NCBI RefSeq assembly: GCF_014358015.1
Contig: NZ_JACONV010000002.1
Span: 186,001-250,000, forward strand
DNA: 64,000 nt
Origin: Pseudomonas triticifolii
GTDB lineage: Bacteria > Pseudomonadota > Gammaproteobacteria > Pseudomonadales > Pseudomonadaceae
Direction of reading: 5' to 3'
Under the pieces are notes generated by a model. The model saw only the letters and a program-made list of their open reading frames with translations, ran no database searches and had not been told where the DNA came from. How positions within the stretch are numbered: the first letter of the stretch is position 1; every line of letters begins with the position of its first letter. Shown here piece after piece: positions 1 through 8,182 of the stretch. A program made the translations under genes and the position numbers.

Positions 1-1307
1 CGCTGAACCTGATCAAGCACCTGCGCAAACTGCAGTACACCGAGGTGTCGGAGAAATTCCCGCTGGCCAGCAAGATCATGGGCCGCCTGCCGAAGCCGGA
101 ACTGATCTACCTCGCCGGGCTGTATCACGACATCGGCAAGGGCCGCGGCGGTGATCACTCCGAGCTGGGTGCCGTCGACGCCGAAGCCTTTGGCACGCGC
201 CACCATCTGCCCGCCTGGGATAACCGGCTGATCGTCTGGCTGGTGAGCCATCACCTGGTCATGTCCACCACAGCTCAGCGCAAGGACCTTTCCGACCCGC
301 AGGTCATCCATGACTTCGCTCAATTCGTGGGCGATGAAGTGCACCTGGATTACCTGTACGTGCTGACGGTTTCCGACATCAACGCCACCAACCCCACGCT
401 ATGGAATTCGTGGCGCGCCAGCCTGCTGCGCCAGTTGTACACCGAGACCAAACGCGCATTGCGTCGAGGACTGGAAAACCCGGTGGATCGCGAAGAGCAG
501 ATCCGTCGCACGCAAATCGCGGCGCTGGACATACTGGTGCGCAACGGCACCGACCCCGATGACGTCGAGCAGCTCTGGTCCGCCCTAGGCGATGATTACT
601 TCCTGCGCCACACTGCGGGCGACGTGGCCTGGCACAGCGATGCGATCCTGCAGCAGCCGGCCGATGGTGGTCCGCTGGTCCTGATCAAGGAAACCACGCA
701 GCGAGAATTCGAGGGCGGCACGCAGATCTTCATTTATGCACCGGATCAGCATGACTTCTTCGCGGTGACCGTGGCCGCAATGGACCAGTTGAATCTGAAC
801 ATTCACGACGCCCGCATCATCACCTCCAGCAGCAAGTTCACGCTCGACACCTACATCGTGCTCGACAATGAAGGCGGCTCGATCGGCGACGACCCGGCGC
901 GCGTGGAAGAGATCCGCGAAGGCCTGACCGAGGCGCTGCGCAACCCGGACGACTACCCGACGATCATCAAACGACGCGTGCCACGGCAGCTCAAGCATTT
1001 TGCCTTCGCCCCACAGGTCACGATTCACAATGACGCGCAGCGGCCGGTCACGGTACTGGAACTGCTCGCGCCGGATCGCCCCGGCCTGCTGGCACGTATC
1101 GGCAAGATTTTCCTGGAATTCGATCTGTCATTGCAGAATGCCAAAATTGCCACGCTGGGTGAGCGAGTCGAAGACGTGTTCTTCATTACCGACGCCGACA
1201 ATCACCCCTTGTCAGACCCGCAACTGTGCAGTCGATTGCAGGAGGCGATCATCAAGCAACTGAGCGTCAACTCGCAGCCAGGCGGCGATTTGCGCATCAG
1301 TATTTAA
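1..1307 (+). CDS. glnD: GlnD, PII uridylyltransferase/uridylyl-removing enzyme (3' part only)
   Basis: C-terminal part of the bifunctional enzyme that uridylylates and deuridylylates PII protein in response to glutamine and so sets nitrogen assimilation. The reading frame is open from the first bases of the window, so the nucleotidyltransferase domain lies outside it. What is visible is the HD-type hydrolase domain ([14 protein letters not shown] near the left edge) followed by two ACT domains, one beginning around [12 protein letters not shown] and one around [15 protein letters not shown], which sense glutamine. The family is about 900 residues, so roughly half is present. It is followed after 32 bp by dapC in the same direction, the glnD-dapC order usual in Pseudomonas. 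The identification is secure. Confidence 0.97.
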   Translation, partial: LNLIKHLRKLQYTEVSEKFPLASKIMGRLPKPELIYLAGLYHDIGKGRGGDHSELGAVDAEAFGTRHHLPAWDNRLIVWLVSHHLVMSTTAQRKDLSDPQVIHDFAQFVGDEVHLDYLYVLTVSDINATNPTLWNSWRASLLRQLYTETKRALRRGLENPVDREEQIRRTQIAALDILVRNGTDPDDVEQLWSALGDDYFLRHTAGDVAWHSDAILQQPADGGPLVLIKETTQREFEGGTQIFIYAPDQHDFFAVTVAAMDQLNLNIHDARIITSSSKFTLDTYIVLDNEGGSIGDDPARVEEIREGLTEALRNPDDYPTIIKRRVPRQLKHFAFAPQVTIHNDAQRPVTVLELLAPDRPGLLARIGKIFLEFDLSLQNAKIATLGERVEDVFFITDADNHPLSDPQLCSRLQEAIIKQLSVNSQPGGDLRISI

Positions 1308-1339
1308 CCTTCGACGCAGTCCTTGAGAGCCTTTGACTC

Positions 1340-2533
1340 ATGAACAACGCCATGCAACTGCTTCAGCCCTATCCGTTCGAAAAGCTACGCGCCCTGCTGG
1401 GCAGCGTGACGCCCAATCCGGAAAAACGCGCAATCGCGCTGTCCATCGGCGAGCCGAAGCACCGCTCACCCGACTTCGTTGCCAAGGCGCTGGCCGACAA
1501 CCTGGACCAGATGGCGGTCTACCCGACTACGCTGGGCATTCCCGCGCTGCGCGAAGCCATTGCAGGCTGGTGCACGCGCAGGTTTGATCTGCCCGAAGGC
1601 TGGATGGATCCAGCGCGTAATGTGCTGTCGGTCAATGGCACGCGCGAGGCGCTGTTTGCGTTCACTCAGACCGTCGTCAATCGCAGCGATGACGGCCTGG
1701 TGGTCAGCCCGAATCCGTTCTATCAGATCTACGAGGGTGCCGCCTTTCTGGCGGGCGCGCAGCCGCATTACCTGCCCTGCCTGAGCGAAAACGGTTTCAA
1801 TCCTGATTTCGATGCCGTGACACCGGACATCTGGAAACGCTGCCAGATTCTGTTCCTGTGCTCACCCGGCAATCCGACCGGCGCGTTGATCCCTGTCGAA
1901 ACCCTGAAAAAGCTCATCGCCCTGGCTGACGAGTACGATTTCGTGATTGCCGCCGATGAATGCTACAGCGAGCTGTATTTCGACGAGCAGACGCCGCCGC
2001 CGGGCCTGCTCAGCGCCTGCGTCGAACTGGGCCGCCAGGATTTCAAGCGCTGCGTGGTGTTCCACAGCCTCTCCAAGCGCTCCAACCTGCCGGGCCTGCG
2101 CTCAGGTTTCGTGGCTGGCGACGCGGATATTCTCAAAGCGTTTTTGCTGTATCGCACCTACCACGGCTGCGCCATGCCCGTCCAGACTCAACTGGCCAGC
2201 ATCGCTGCCTGGAATGACGAGGAACACGTGCTCGCCAATCGCGACCTGTATCGCGAAAAGTTCGACGCGGTACTGGATATCCTTGCCCCGGTACTGGATG
2301 TTCAGCGCCCGGACGGTGGTTTCTATTTGTGGCCACATGTGGGAACCGACGACGCGGCCTTCTGCCGTGACCTGTTTGTCGATCAGCATGTGACCGTTGT
2401 CCCTGGCTCGTATCTGTCACGGGAAGTCGACGGCGCTAACCCGGGCGCAGGCAGGGTTCGACTGGCGCTGGTTGCGCCGTTGGCCGAATGTATTGAGGCT
2501 GCCGAACGCATTCGTGACTTCGTGCGCAAGTAA
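1340..2533 (+). CDS. dapC: DapC, N-succinyldiaminopimelate aminotransferase
   Basis: PLP-dependent aminotransferase of fold type I, 397 residues. It converts N-succinyl-2-amino-6-ketopimelate to N-succinyl-LL-diaminopimelate in the succinylase branch of lysine and peptidoglycan precursor synthesis. The PLP lysine sits in the motif SLSKRSNLPGLRSG, and the N-terminal region carries the TLGIPALREAIAGW block of class I/II aminotransferases. ATG start at 1340. It lies 32 bp after glnD, and dapD and dapE are in the same window, so most of the succinylase branch is close by. A strong hairpin follows the stop codon. ArgD-like or AspC-like enzymes can overlap in activity, but family and synteny favour DapC. 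Confidence 0.93.
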   Translation: MNNAMQLLQPYPFEKLRALLGSVTPNPEKRAIALSIGEPKHRSPDFVAKALADNLDQMAVYPTTLGIPALREAIAGWCTRRFDLPEGWMDPARNVLSVNGTREALFAFTQTVVNRSDDGLVVSPNPFYQIYEGAAFLAGAQPHYLPCLSENGFNPDFDAVTPDIWKRCQILFLCSPGNPTGALIPVETLKKLIALADEYDFVIAADECYSELYFDEQTPPPGLLSACVELGRQDFKRCVVFHSLSKRSNLPGLRSGFVAGDADILKAFLLYRTYHGCAMPVQTQLASIAAWNDEEHVLANRDLYREKFDAVLDILAPVLDVQRPDGGFYLWPHVGTDDAAFCRDLFVDQHVTVVPGSYLSREVDGANPGAGRVRLALVAPLAECIEAAERIRDFVRK

Positions 2534-2540
2534 GCCAGTC

Positions 2541-2575
2541 ACTGCGCCGCCTGCAACGTGCGGCGCAGTATTTAG
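2541..2575 (+). terminator. Rho-independent-type terminator after dapC
   Basis: Perfect 10-bp inverted repeat ACTGCGCCGC/GCGGCGCAGT with a 9-nt loop, followed by ATTTAGTT. It begins 8 bp after the dapC stop codon. The T-tract is short, so termination efficiency is uncertain. Confidence 0.7.
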
Positions 2576-2655
2576 TTAACACCTTCCAGCGTATCGACTG
2601 TTTATCTTCGTGGTTCACCTATCGCGCGCCCATTCAGGAAGCGCCTAACACGAAG

Positions 2656-3492
2656 ATGACCTGCATGTCTGAATTACAAACCCGGCAAACCCTGCCCCTG
2701 CTCTGTTCGATGCGAGACGCAGAGGACTATCAGGCCTCCTATGAGACGGCCATTCGCGAAAACCCGGCCAACGCATCCATCACGCCGACCTACGAATCGG
2801 AAACGGGCTACGCCTCGGAGACGAGCGAGCGAGAGCCACGCATTCTGGTTGCCTTCAATAAGTATTGGGCTCGGGGTAGAACCCTGAAAATCGCATTCCT
2901 CAAAAACCCGCCCGCCCCACTGACCGGCCCGATCATCGATGCAGCCCGCAAATGGCTTCCCCACGTCAATCTGAAGTTCGAGTTCGTGACCGGCGGACCC
3001 AGCGACATTCGTATTGGCCTCAATACACATCTGAACTGGAGTGAGCTGGGCACCGACGCCCTTCTGATCGCTCAGGACCAACCCACCATGGAGTTCAATT
3101 TCGGGGAGCTGTTCGAAGCGGATCTGAAGCCCAAACCCGAGCTCGAAAGAATTGTGCTGCACGAGTTCGGACACGTTCTGGGCGCCGTGCATGAACATCA
3201 GCATCCAGACGCCAAAATTCCCTGGAACGAGCCGGTACTACGCCAGTTGCTGGCCCTGGCAGGCTACAGCGACGCGCTTGTCGCGAAAAACTTTCTCGAC
3301 CAGTATGAGGCGGCTGACTTTCATTATTCGGCGTATGACAAGGACTCGATCATGCACTTTGACATCCCAAATGCACTCACATTAGGCGACGTCGAGGTGA
3401 TAAACACCGGCAAGACGCTGAGCGCAAAAGACATTGAGTTCATGCAATCAATCTATCCTGACCGCAGCAACTCCAAACACGACGATTCATAA
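2656..3492 (+). CDS. Astacin-like (M12A) zinc metallopeptidase
   Basis: 278-residue protein with the complete astacin zinc signature HEFGHVLGAVHEH (HExxHxxGxxHE, near residues 170-182) and a matching Met-turn SIMHF about 60 residues later. Both are hallmarks of catalytic metzincins. The region before the zinc site (a beta-rich segment with LKIAFLKNP and KFEFVTGGPSDIRIGL) fits the astacin N-terminal subdomain. The first 60 residues are polar with no signal peptide or membrane segment, so either it is cytoplasmic or it uses a leaderless export route; the sequence does not decide. Starts at 2656 or 2665 (MSELQ) are both possible and neither has a strong ribosome-binding site. It stands alone between dapC and yffB behind the dapC terminator, a place I recall as variable between Pseudomonas species, which suggests an accessory gene. 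The substrate is unknown. Confidence 0.8.
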   Translation: MTCMSELQTRQTLPLLCSMRDAEDYQASYETAIRENPANASITPTYESETGYASETSEREPRILVAFNKYWARGRTLKIAFLKNPPAPLTGPIIDAARKWLPHVNLKFEFVTGGPSDIRIGLNTHLNWSELGTDALLIAQDQPTMEFNFGELFEADLKPKPELERIVLHEFGHVLGAVHEHQHPDAKIPWNEPVLRQLLALAGYSDALVAKNFLDQYEAADFHYSAYDKDSIMHFDIPNALTLGDVEVINTGKTLSAKDIEFMQSIYPDRSNSKHDDS

Positions 3493-3567
3493 CGCTGCGT
3501 GATCCTGCATCGAGCAGTGTGCCGCGTGTCGCACCAGACTTCACGCGGCGCACATGCTCAAGAGAGC

Positions 3568-3798
3568 CTAACCCCGAGCCCTCAACGTTTCAGCGATCCA
3601 GCCTACAGCCCAACCAACAGGATCATGAGAACGCATGGGTAACAACGGCTTTCCTTCTCGCGCTGCCATTCGCCCCTCTGCCTCCGCCTCGCTGTGAATC
3701 CACAGTGTGTTTTGCTTGAAACCTTCAGCGCGTTGACGTTCCCTGTAGTAGCGTTGCCGGACAAGCGCTTCCTGACGCTTTTTTTCTTGTTCAGACAT
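3568..3798 (-). CDS. Small conserved-type hypothetical protein, charged
   Basis: 76-residue protein, strongly basic and acidic in its N-terminal half (EQEKKRQEALVRQRYYRERQ, likely one amphipathic helix) with a more hydrophobic C-terminus (DPVGWAVGWIAETLRARG). ATG start with an AAGG element 9 nt upstream. No known domain recognised. It is encoded opposite to its neighbours, between the metallopeptidase and yffB. The coding call rests on sensible composition and the ribosome-binding site; an overlapping frame (3603-3854) looks less protein-like. Confidence 0.6.
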   Translation of the reverse strand: MSEQEKKRQEALVRQRYYRERQRAEGFKQNTLWIHSEAEAEGRMAAREGKPLLPMRSHDPVGWAVGWIAETLRARG

Positions 3799-4027
3799 AA
3801 CGCACCAACCTTGAAGTGGAGCGTTATCATTGCCCGCGACGAGTGGTCGCTCAAGGTTGTAAGAATGAAACTTTCTTAATGATAGTTACAATGATTATCT
3901 AATTACGGCTGCGCGCAATGCCAACGTGCGCAAAGCGTTGAATGCGCCGACGTGGCATAATCACCGGCTAATTTTCACGGGAGGCGGTAGGGAACATCCG
4001 ACAACGACAAGCTCCCTATAAAAATCA
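3799..4027. other. AT-rich intergenic region between divergent genes
   Basis: Contains the upstream regions of the 76-residue hypothetical gene (minus) and of yffB (plus). The stretch around 3860-3910 is clearly more AT-rich than its surroundings. A GGGAG near 3980 and a CTCCC near 4011-4016 could pair over a long loop just before the yffB start. No defined operator or small gene seen. Confidence 0.35.
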
Positions 4028-4375
4028 ATGACTTACACTCTATTTGGCATCAAAGCCTGCGACACCATGAAAAAAGCGCGCACCTGGCTCGACGAACATT
4101 CCGTCAGCTACGACTTTCATGACTACAAAACGCAAGGTATCGACCGTGAGCACCTCACCCAGTGGTGCAACGAGCACGGCTGGGAAGTCGTGCTGAACCG
4201 TGCGGGCACCACCTTTCGCAAGCTCGACGATGCGCAGAAGGCCGATATCGATCAGGCCAAGGCCATCGAACTGATGCTCGCGCAGCCGTCCATGATCAAG
4301 CGCCCTGTGCTCGATCTCGGCGACAAGACCCTGATTGGCTTCAAACCCGACCTGTATGCAGCGGCCGTTCAGTAA
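4028..4375 (+). CDS. ArsC/Spx-family reductase, YffB type
   Basis: 115-residue thioredoxin-fold protein of the ArsC family. It opens with MTYTLFGIKACDTMKKAR, where the single active-site cysteine of the YffB/ArsC-like group (KACDTMKKA) is visible, and ends with the family-type LIGFKPDLY. The YffB group is usually described as a glutathione-dependent thiol reductase-like protein; real arsenate reduction is doubtful without an ars operon. It precedes dapD by 45 bp in the same direction, an order also found in P. aeruginosa (from memory), so the two may be co-transcribed. The ribosome-binding site before the ATG is weak. Confidence 0.85.
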   Translation: MTYTLFGIKACDTMKKARTWLDEHSVSYDFHDYKTQGIDREHLTQWCNEHGWEVVLNRAGTTFRKLDDAQKADIDQAKAIELMLAQPSMIKRPVLDLGDKTLIGFKPDLYAAAVQ

Positions 4376-4420
4376 GCCGGGACGCTACTGATAGCCCTTA
4401 GATAAGTTACGAGGTATTCC

Positions 4421-5455
4421 ATGTCCACTACCCTGTTCAGCCTGGCCTTCGGCGTTGGCACTCAAAACCGCGAAGGCGCATGGCTGGAAGTGTTTTATGC
4501 CCAGCCGTTGATCAATCCGTCGGCAGAACTGATCGCAGCCATCGCGCCAGCGCTGGGCTACACCGGCGGTAATCAGGCCATCACGTTCAATGTCGATCAG
4601 TCGTACAAACTGGCCGATGCCGTCAAATCGATCGACGCTACCCAGGCTGCGCTGCTCAACCGTCTGGCCGAGAGCCACAAGCCGCTGGTCGCTACGCTGC
4701 TGGCCGAAGATGCCCCGCTGACCTCGACACCCGAGGCTTACCTCAAGCTGCACCTGCTGTCGCATCGTCTGGTCAAGCCGCACGGCCTGAATCTGACCGG
4801 CATCTTCCCGTTGCTGCCAAACGTGGCCTGGACCAGCCAGGGCGCTGTGGACATGAGCGAACTGGCCGAGCGCCAGCTGGAAGCGCGCTTGAAGGGCGAG
4901 CTGCTGGAAGTGTTCTCGGTGGACAAGTTCCCGAAAATGACCGATTACGTGGTGCCAAGCGGCGTGCGTATCGCTGACGCAACACGTGTGCGTCTGGGCG
5001 CTTACATTGGCGAAGGCACCACGGTGATGCATGAAGGCTTCGTCAACTTCAATGCCGGCACCCAGGGTCCGGGCATGATCGAAGGTCGCGTGTCGGCTGG
5101 CGTGTTCGTCGGCAAGGGTTCCGATCTGGGTGGCGGTTGCTCGACGATGGGCACGCTGTCCGGTGGTGGCAATATTGTCATCAAGGTCGGCGAAGGTTGC
5201 CTGATCGGTGCCAACGCCGGTATCGGCATTCCTCTGGGTGATCGCAACACCGTGGAATCGGGCCTGTATGTGACGGCTGGCACCAAGGTGGCATTGCTTG
5301 ACGAGAACAACGAGCTGGTCAAGATCGTCAAGGCTCGCGAGCTGGCCGGTCAGGACGATCTGCTGTTCCGTCGCAACTCGCAGACCGGCGCAGTGGAATG
5401 CAAGACCCACAAGTCGGCCATCGAGCTGAACGAAGCACTGCACGCTCACAACTGA
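4421..5455 (+). CDS. dapD: DapD, tetrahydrodipicolinate N-succinyltransferase
   Basis: 344-residue acyltransferase of the longer DapD type found in Pseudomonas. It transfers succinyl from succinyl-CoA to tetrahydrodipicolinate, the first step of the succinylase branch. The C-terminal half holds hexapeptide repeats forming the left-handed beta-helix (for example VRLGAYIGEGTTVMHEGFVN and GNIVIKVGEGCLIGANAGIG). ATG start at 4421 with GAGG about 9 nt upstream. It is followed by csdA after about 60 bp in the same direction. Confidence 0.96.
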   Translation: MSTTLFSLAFGVGTQNREGAWLEVFYAQPLINPSAELIAAIAPALGYTGGNQAITFNVDQSYKLADAVKSIDATQAALLNRLAESHKPLVATLLAEDAPLTSTPEAYLKLHLLSHRLVKPHGLNLTGIFPLLPNVAWTSQGAVDMSELAERQLEARLKGELLEVFSVDKFPKMTDYVVPSGVRIADATRVRLGAYIGEGTTVMHEGFVNFNAGTQGPGMIEGRVSAGVFVGKGSDLGGGCSTMGTLSGGGNIVIKVGEGCLIGANAGIGIPLGDRNTVESGLYVTAGTKVALLDENNELVKIVKARELAGQDDLLFRRNSQTGAVECKTHKSAIELNEALHAHN

Positions 5456-5514
5456 TGCCGTGGGCGGGTTCGGGGCCTCAGGCTCTGAACCCGCTTCAAC
5501 ACGCTGGAACGACC

Positions 5515-6720
5515 ATGCCCCTCCTTTCTCCCTGGCGCGCTGACTTTCCTGCCATCGCCGCCTTGCAGCGCCAAGGCCAGATCTATCTGGACAACGCCGC
5601 CACCACGCAAAAACCCCAGGCATTGATCGATGCCCTGACTCATTACTACGCAAACGGTGCCGCCAACGTGCATCGCGCGCAGCATCTGCCCGGCGCACAC
5701 GCCACCCAGGCGTTCGAGAACAGTCGCAGCAAGGCTGCCCACTGGCTCAATGCGGGTGACTCGGGACAGATCATTTTCACCCACGGCGCGACCTCAGCCC
5801 TGAACCTGCTGGCCTACGGCCTTGCGCACGAGTTCACGGCGGGCGACGAAATCGTCATCAGCGCGCTGGAACACCACGCCAATCTATTGCCCTGGCAACA
5901 ACTGGCGCAGCGTCTGGACCTCAAGCTGGTCATCCTGCCACTCGACACCCATGGCGTGATCGACTGCACGGCAGCGGCCCATCTGATCGGATCCCGTACC
6001 CGGTTGCTGGCCGTCAGCCAACTCTCCAATGTCCTCGGTACCGTGCAACCCCTGTCGCGCCTCATCGCGCTGGCCAAGGCACAGGGCGCACTGACAGTCG
6101 TGGACGGCTCGCAAGGCGTGGTCCATGGCCGTCATGACGTTCAGGCGCTGGGCTGCGACTTCTATGTGTTCTCAAGTCACAAGCTGTATGGCCCTGAAGG
6201 GCTCGGCGTGCTGTTCGGCCGCAACGACGCATTGCCCAGTCTGACGCACTGGCAGTACGGCGGCGAAATGGTCTTGACCGCTGATTATCATCATTCGAAG
6301 TTCAGACCAGCACCGCTGGGTTTCGAGGCCGGTACACCGCCTATCGCCAGCGTGATCGGCCTGGGCGCAACACTGGATTACCTGGACAGCCTCGACCATC
6401 AGTCGGTGGCAGAGCACGAACTCAAACTGCATCGCCGATTGCTCGAAGGCCTGCAGCAACGTGACGGCATTCAGGTGCTGGGCTCACCGGATCTGGCGCT
6501 GGTCAGCTTCGTGGTCGAAGGCGTGCACAACGCCGACCTTGCGCATTTGCTGACCGAACAAGGCATTGCTGTGCGCGCCGGTCATCACTGTGCCATGCCG
6601 CTGCTCAAGAGCCTCGGCCTTCCCGGTGCCATCCGGGCTTCACTGGCGCTGTATAACGATTCGGATGACCTGCTGCAATTCTTCAGTGCGCTGGATCAGG
6701 CACTGGACATGCTCAGATGA
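5515..6720 (+). CDS. csdA: CsdA-type cysteine desulfurase (SufS/CsdA family)
   Basis: 401-residue PLP enzyme that removes sulfur from cysteine and passes it as persulfide to a SufE-type acceptor. The PLP lysine lies in FYVFSSHKLYGPEGLG and the catalytic cysteine in RAGHHCAMPLLK. I chose the ATG at 5515 (MPLLSPWRADFPA) because the longer in-frame reading begins inside dapD. The stop codon overlaps the start of the next gene as ATGA, so translation of the pair is coupled. With CsdE next and TcdA (CsdL) convergent just beyond, this is the CSD sulfur-transfer locus rather than the Suf or Isc iron-sulfur machinery. Confidence 0.93.
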   Translation: MPLLSPWRADFPAIAALQRQGQIYLDNAATTQKPQALIDALTHYYANGAANVHRAQHLPGAHATQAFENSRSKAAHWLNAGDSGQIIFTHGATSALNLLAYGLAHEFTAGDEIVISALEHHANLLPWQQLAQRLDLKLVILPLDTHGVIDCTAAAHLIGSRTRLLAVSQLSNVLGTVQPLSRLIALAKAQGALTVVDGSQGVVHGRHDVQALGCDFYVFSSHKLYGPEGLGVLFGRNDALPSLTHWQYGGEMVLTADYHHSKFRPAPLGFEAGTPPIASVIGLGATLDYLDSLDHQSVAEHELKLHRRLLEGLQQRDGIQVLGSPDLALVSFVVEGVHNADLAHLLTEQGIAVRAGHHCAMPLLKSLGLPGAIRASLALYNDSDDLLQFFSALDQALDMLR

Positions 6721-7124
6721 GTCTTCCTCCGCTCGCCCAAACGGCGCTCGACACGTTCAACCAGCAGCAAGGCTGGGAACAGCGCGCGCGCCTGCTGATG
6801 CAATGGGGCGATCGACTGCCGGCCTTGAGCGATGACGAAAAATCGGATGAGTATCTGGTGCACGGTTGTGAAAGCAAGGTCTGGCTCACCGGCACCGTGA
6901 CCTCAGGCCACTGGCAGTTCCGCGCCAGCAGCGATGCACGCCTGATACGCGGGCTGGTCGCGCTGTTACTGGCCCGGGTAAACGGCCTCTCAGCCGAAGC
7001 CCTGCACAGTGTGGATTTGCCGGACTGGTTCAGCCAACTGGGCTTGAGCCGCCAGTTGTCACCCTCGCGCAGCAACGGCCTGAACGCTGTGCTGGAGAAG
7101 ATGAGAACGCTGACTCAAGCCTGA
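6717..7124 (+). CDS. csdE: CsdE/SufE-family sulfur acceptor
   Basis: 135-residue SufE-fold protein that takes persulfide sulfur from CsdA. The acceptor cysteine is in YLVHGCESKVWL, the family signature. The start overlaps the csdA stop by 4 bp. Its 3' end overlaps by 10 bp the 3' end of tcdA, which is encoded on the other strand. In E. coli CsdE interacts with CsdL/TcdA, so the arrangement fits a functional unit feeding tRNA modification. Confidence 0.92.
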   Translation: MSLPPLAQTALDTFNQQQGWEQRARLLMQWGDRLPALSDDEKSDEYLVHGCESKVWLTGTVTSGHWQFRASSDARLIRGLVALLLARVNGLSAEALHSVDLPDWFSQLGLSRQLSPSRSNGLNAVLEKMRTLTQA

Positions 7125-7945
7125 TCGCAAGATACCGCAGCAGGCTTGACCCGTTCCGAAGGGCGGCGTGTACCGGCAACCAGCTTGTCCACGGCTCGCG
7201 TGGCGGCAATCATGCCAAACGATGCCGTCACCATCATCACCGCACCGAACCCGCCCGCGCAGTCCAGCTTGACCCCGTCGCCGACAAATTTCTTTTCCAG
7301 ACAGATGCTGCCATCCGGTTTCGGATAGCGCAGTTGCTCGGTAGAAAATACGCACGGCACGCTGTAGTGACGGTTCGGGGTTCGTGAAAAGCCATAGTCG
7401 CGGCGCAGGGTCGAGCGCACCTTGGAGGCCAGCGGGTCGTTGAAGGTGCGGTTGAGGTCGGCGATCTGAATCAGCGTGGGATCAATCTGCCCGCCCGCGC
7501 CACCGGTGGTGACCATCTGGATCTTGCGACGTTTGCACCACGAGATAAGCGCCGCCTTGGCGTTGACGCTGTCGATGCAGTCGATCACGAAGTCCAGTTG
7601 CGGCGTAATGCACTCAGCCATGGTATCGCGGGTCACGAAATCAGCCACCGCGTGCACCACGCAATCAGGGTTAATCGCCCGAATACGCTCGGCCATCACT
7701 TCGACTTTCGCACGACCCACCGTACTGTCCAGCGCGTGCAACTGACGATTGGTATTGCTCACGCAGACATCGTCCATGTCGAACAGCGAAATCTCACCCA
7801 CACCGCTACGCGCCAGCGCCTCTGCTGCCCAGGACCCCACGCCGCCGATACCGACTACCGCCACATGCGCGGCACGCAGGCGCTCCAGCCCCTCGATGCC
7901 GTACAAACGGGCAATGCCTGCGAAACGTGGATCTTCTGCGCTCAT
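7115..7945 (-). CDS. tcdA: TcdA, tRNA threonylcarbamoyladenosine dehydratase
   Basis: About 276 residues, E1-like (ThiF/MoeB) ATP-dependent enzyme that cyclises t6A37 to ct6A37 in ANN-decoding tRNAs. The nucleotide-binding loop is visible as GIGGVGSWAAEALARSGVG, followed by the acidic LFDMDDV adenine-binding stretch. The start is taken at the ATG giving MSAEDPRFAGIARLYG; one codon pair upstream is also possible. It is convergent with, and overlaps, csdE. E. coli TcdA (CsdL) works with the CsdA-CsdE sulfur relay, in agreement with the neighbourhood. A clear TATAAT lies just upstream. Confidence 0.93.
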   Translation of the reverse strand: MSAEDPRFAGIARLYGIEGLERLRAAHVAVVGIGGVGSWAAEALARSGVGEISLFDMDDVCVSNTNRQLHALDSTVGRAKVEVMAERIRAINPDCVVHAVADFVTRDTMAECITPQLDFVIDCIDSVNAKAALISWCKRRKIQMVTTGGAGGQIDPTLIQIADLNRTFNDPLASKVRSTLRRDYGFSRTPNRHYSVPCVFSTEQLRYPKPDGSICLEKKFVGDGVKLDCAGGFGAVMMVTASFGMIAATRAVDKLVAGTRRPSERVKPAAVSCDQA

Positions 7946-7971
7946 GATCAATACCTCAAAAACCGGCGCGC

Positions 7972-8000
7972 ATTATAGGGGTTCACACGCCTTGCGACAC
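7972..8000 (-). promoter_or_regulatory. Likely sigma-70 promoter of tcdA
   Basis: On the minus strand a perfect TATAAT (7977 to 7972) is followed by a GC-rich discriminator (GCGCGCC), about 27 bp before the tcdA start codon. The -35 at normal spacing reads only GTGTCG, a poor match. The -10 with GC-rich discriminator resembles stringently controlled promoters; that regulatory reading is inference. Confidence 0.45.
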
Positions 8001-8101
8001 CCTTCGCGTCCCGCTCTCCAGTCCGTTGATAGAAACGGGCATAAGCAATGGGCACATTGAGGCCAAAACGTTGAGGTGCTGACAGAACAGCAAGACATGA
8101 T

Positions 8102-8128
8102 AAACGACGGCCTTGAGGCCGTCGTTTT
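8102..8128 (+). terminator. Intrinsic terminator between tcdA and dapE
   Basis: Perfect 11-bp stem AAACGACGGCC/GGCCGTCGTTT with a TTGA tetraloop and flanking A and T runs, so it can act in both directions. It ends 54 bp before dapE. No annotated plus-strand gene ends here (tcdA runs the other way), so a short plus-strand transcript, or termination of minus-strand readthrough from upstream of tcdA, would explain it. Confidence 0.75.
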
Positions 8129-8182
8129 GCTATAAGATAACGCCCTTTTCGCGCCCCCAGTCTTGCTACCGGAGTTCTGTAC

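Noticed and set aside
2534..2655. hrp box (GGAACC-N15/16-CCAC) upstream of the astacin-like gene
   Set aside because: Looked for it because the host seems to be P. syringae; no match on the plus strand, so no type III effector claim is made.
4028..4375. Arsenate reductase as a true resistance gene
   Set aside because: No arsR, arsB or arsH nearby and the sequence is of the YffB group, so only a reductase-like label is used.
4385..5698. 437-codon minus-strand open frame
   Set aside because: Antisense to dapD and the csdA start; no recognisable domain.
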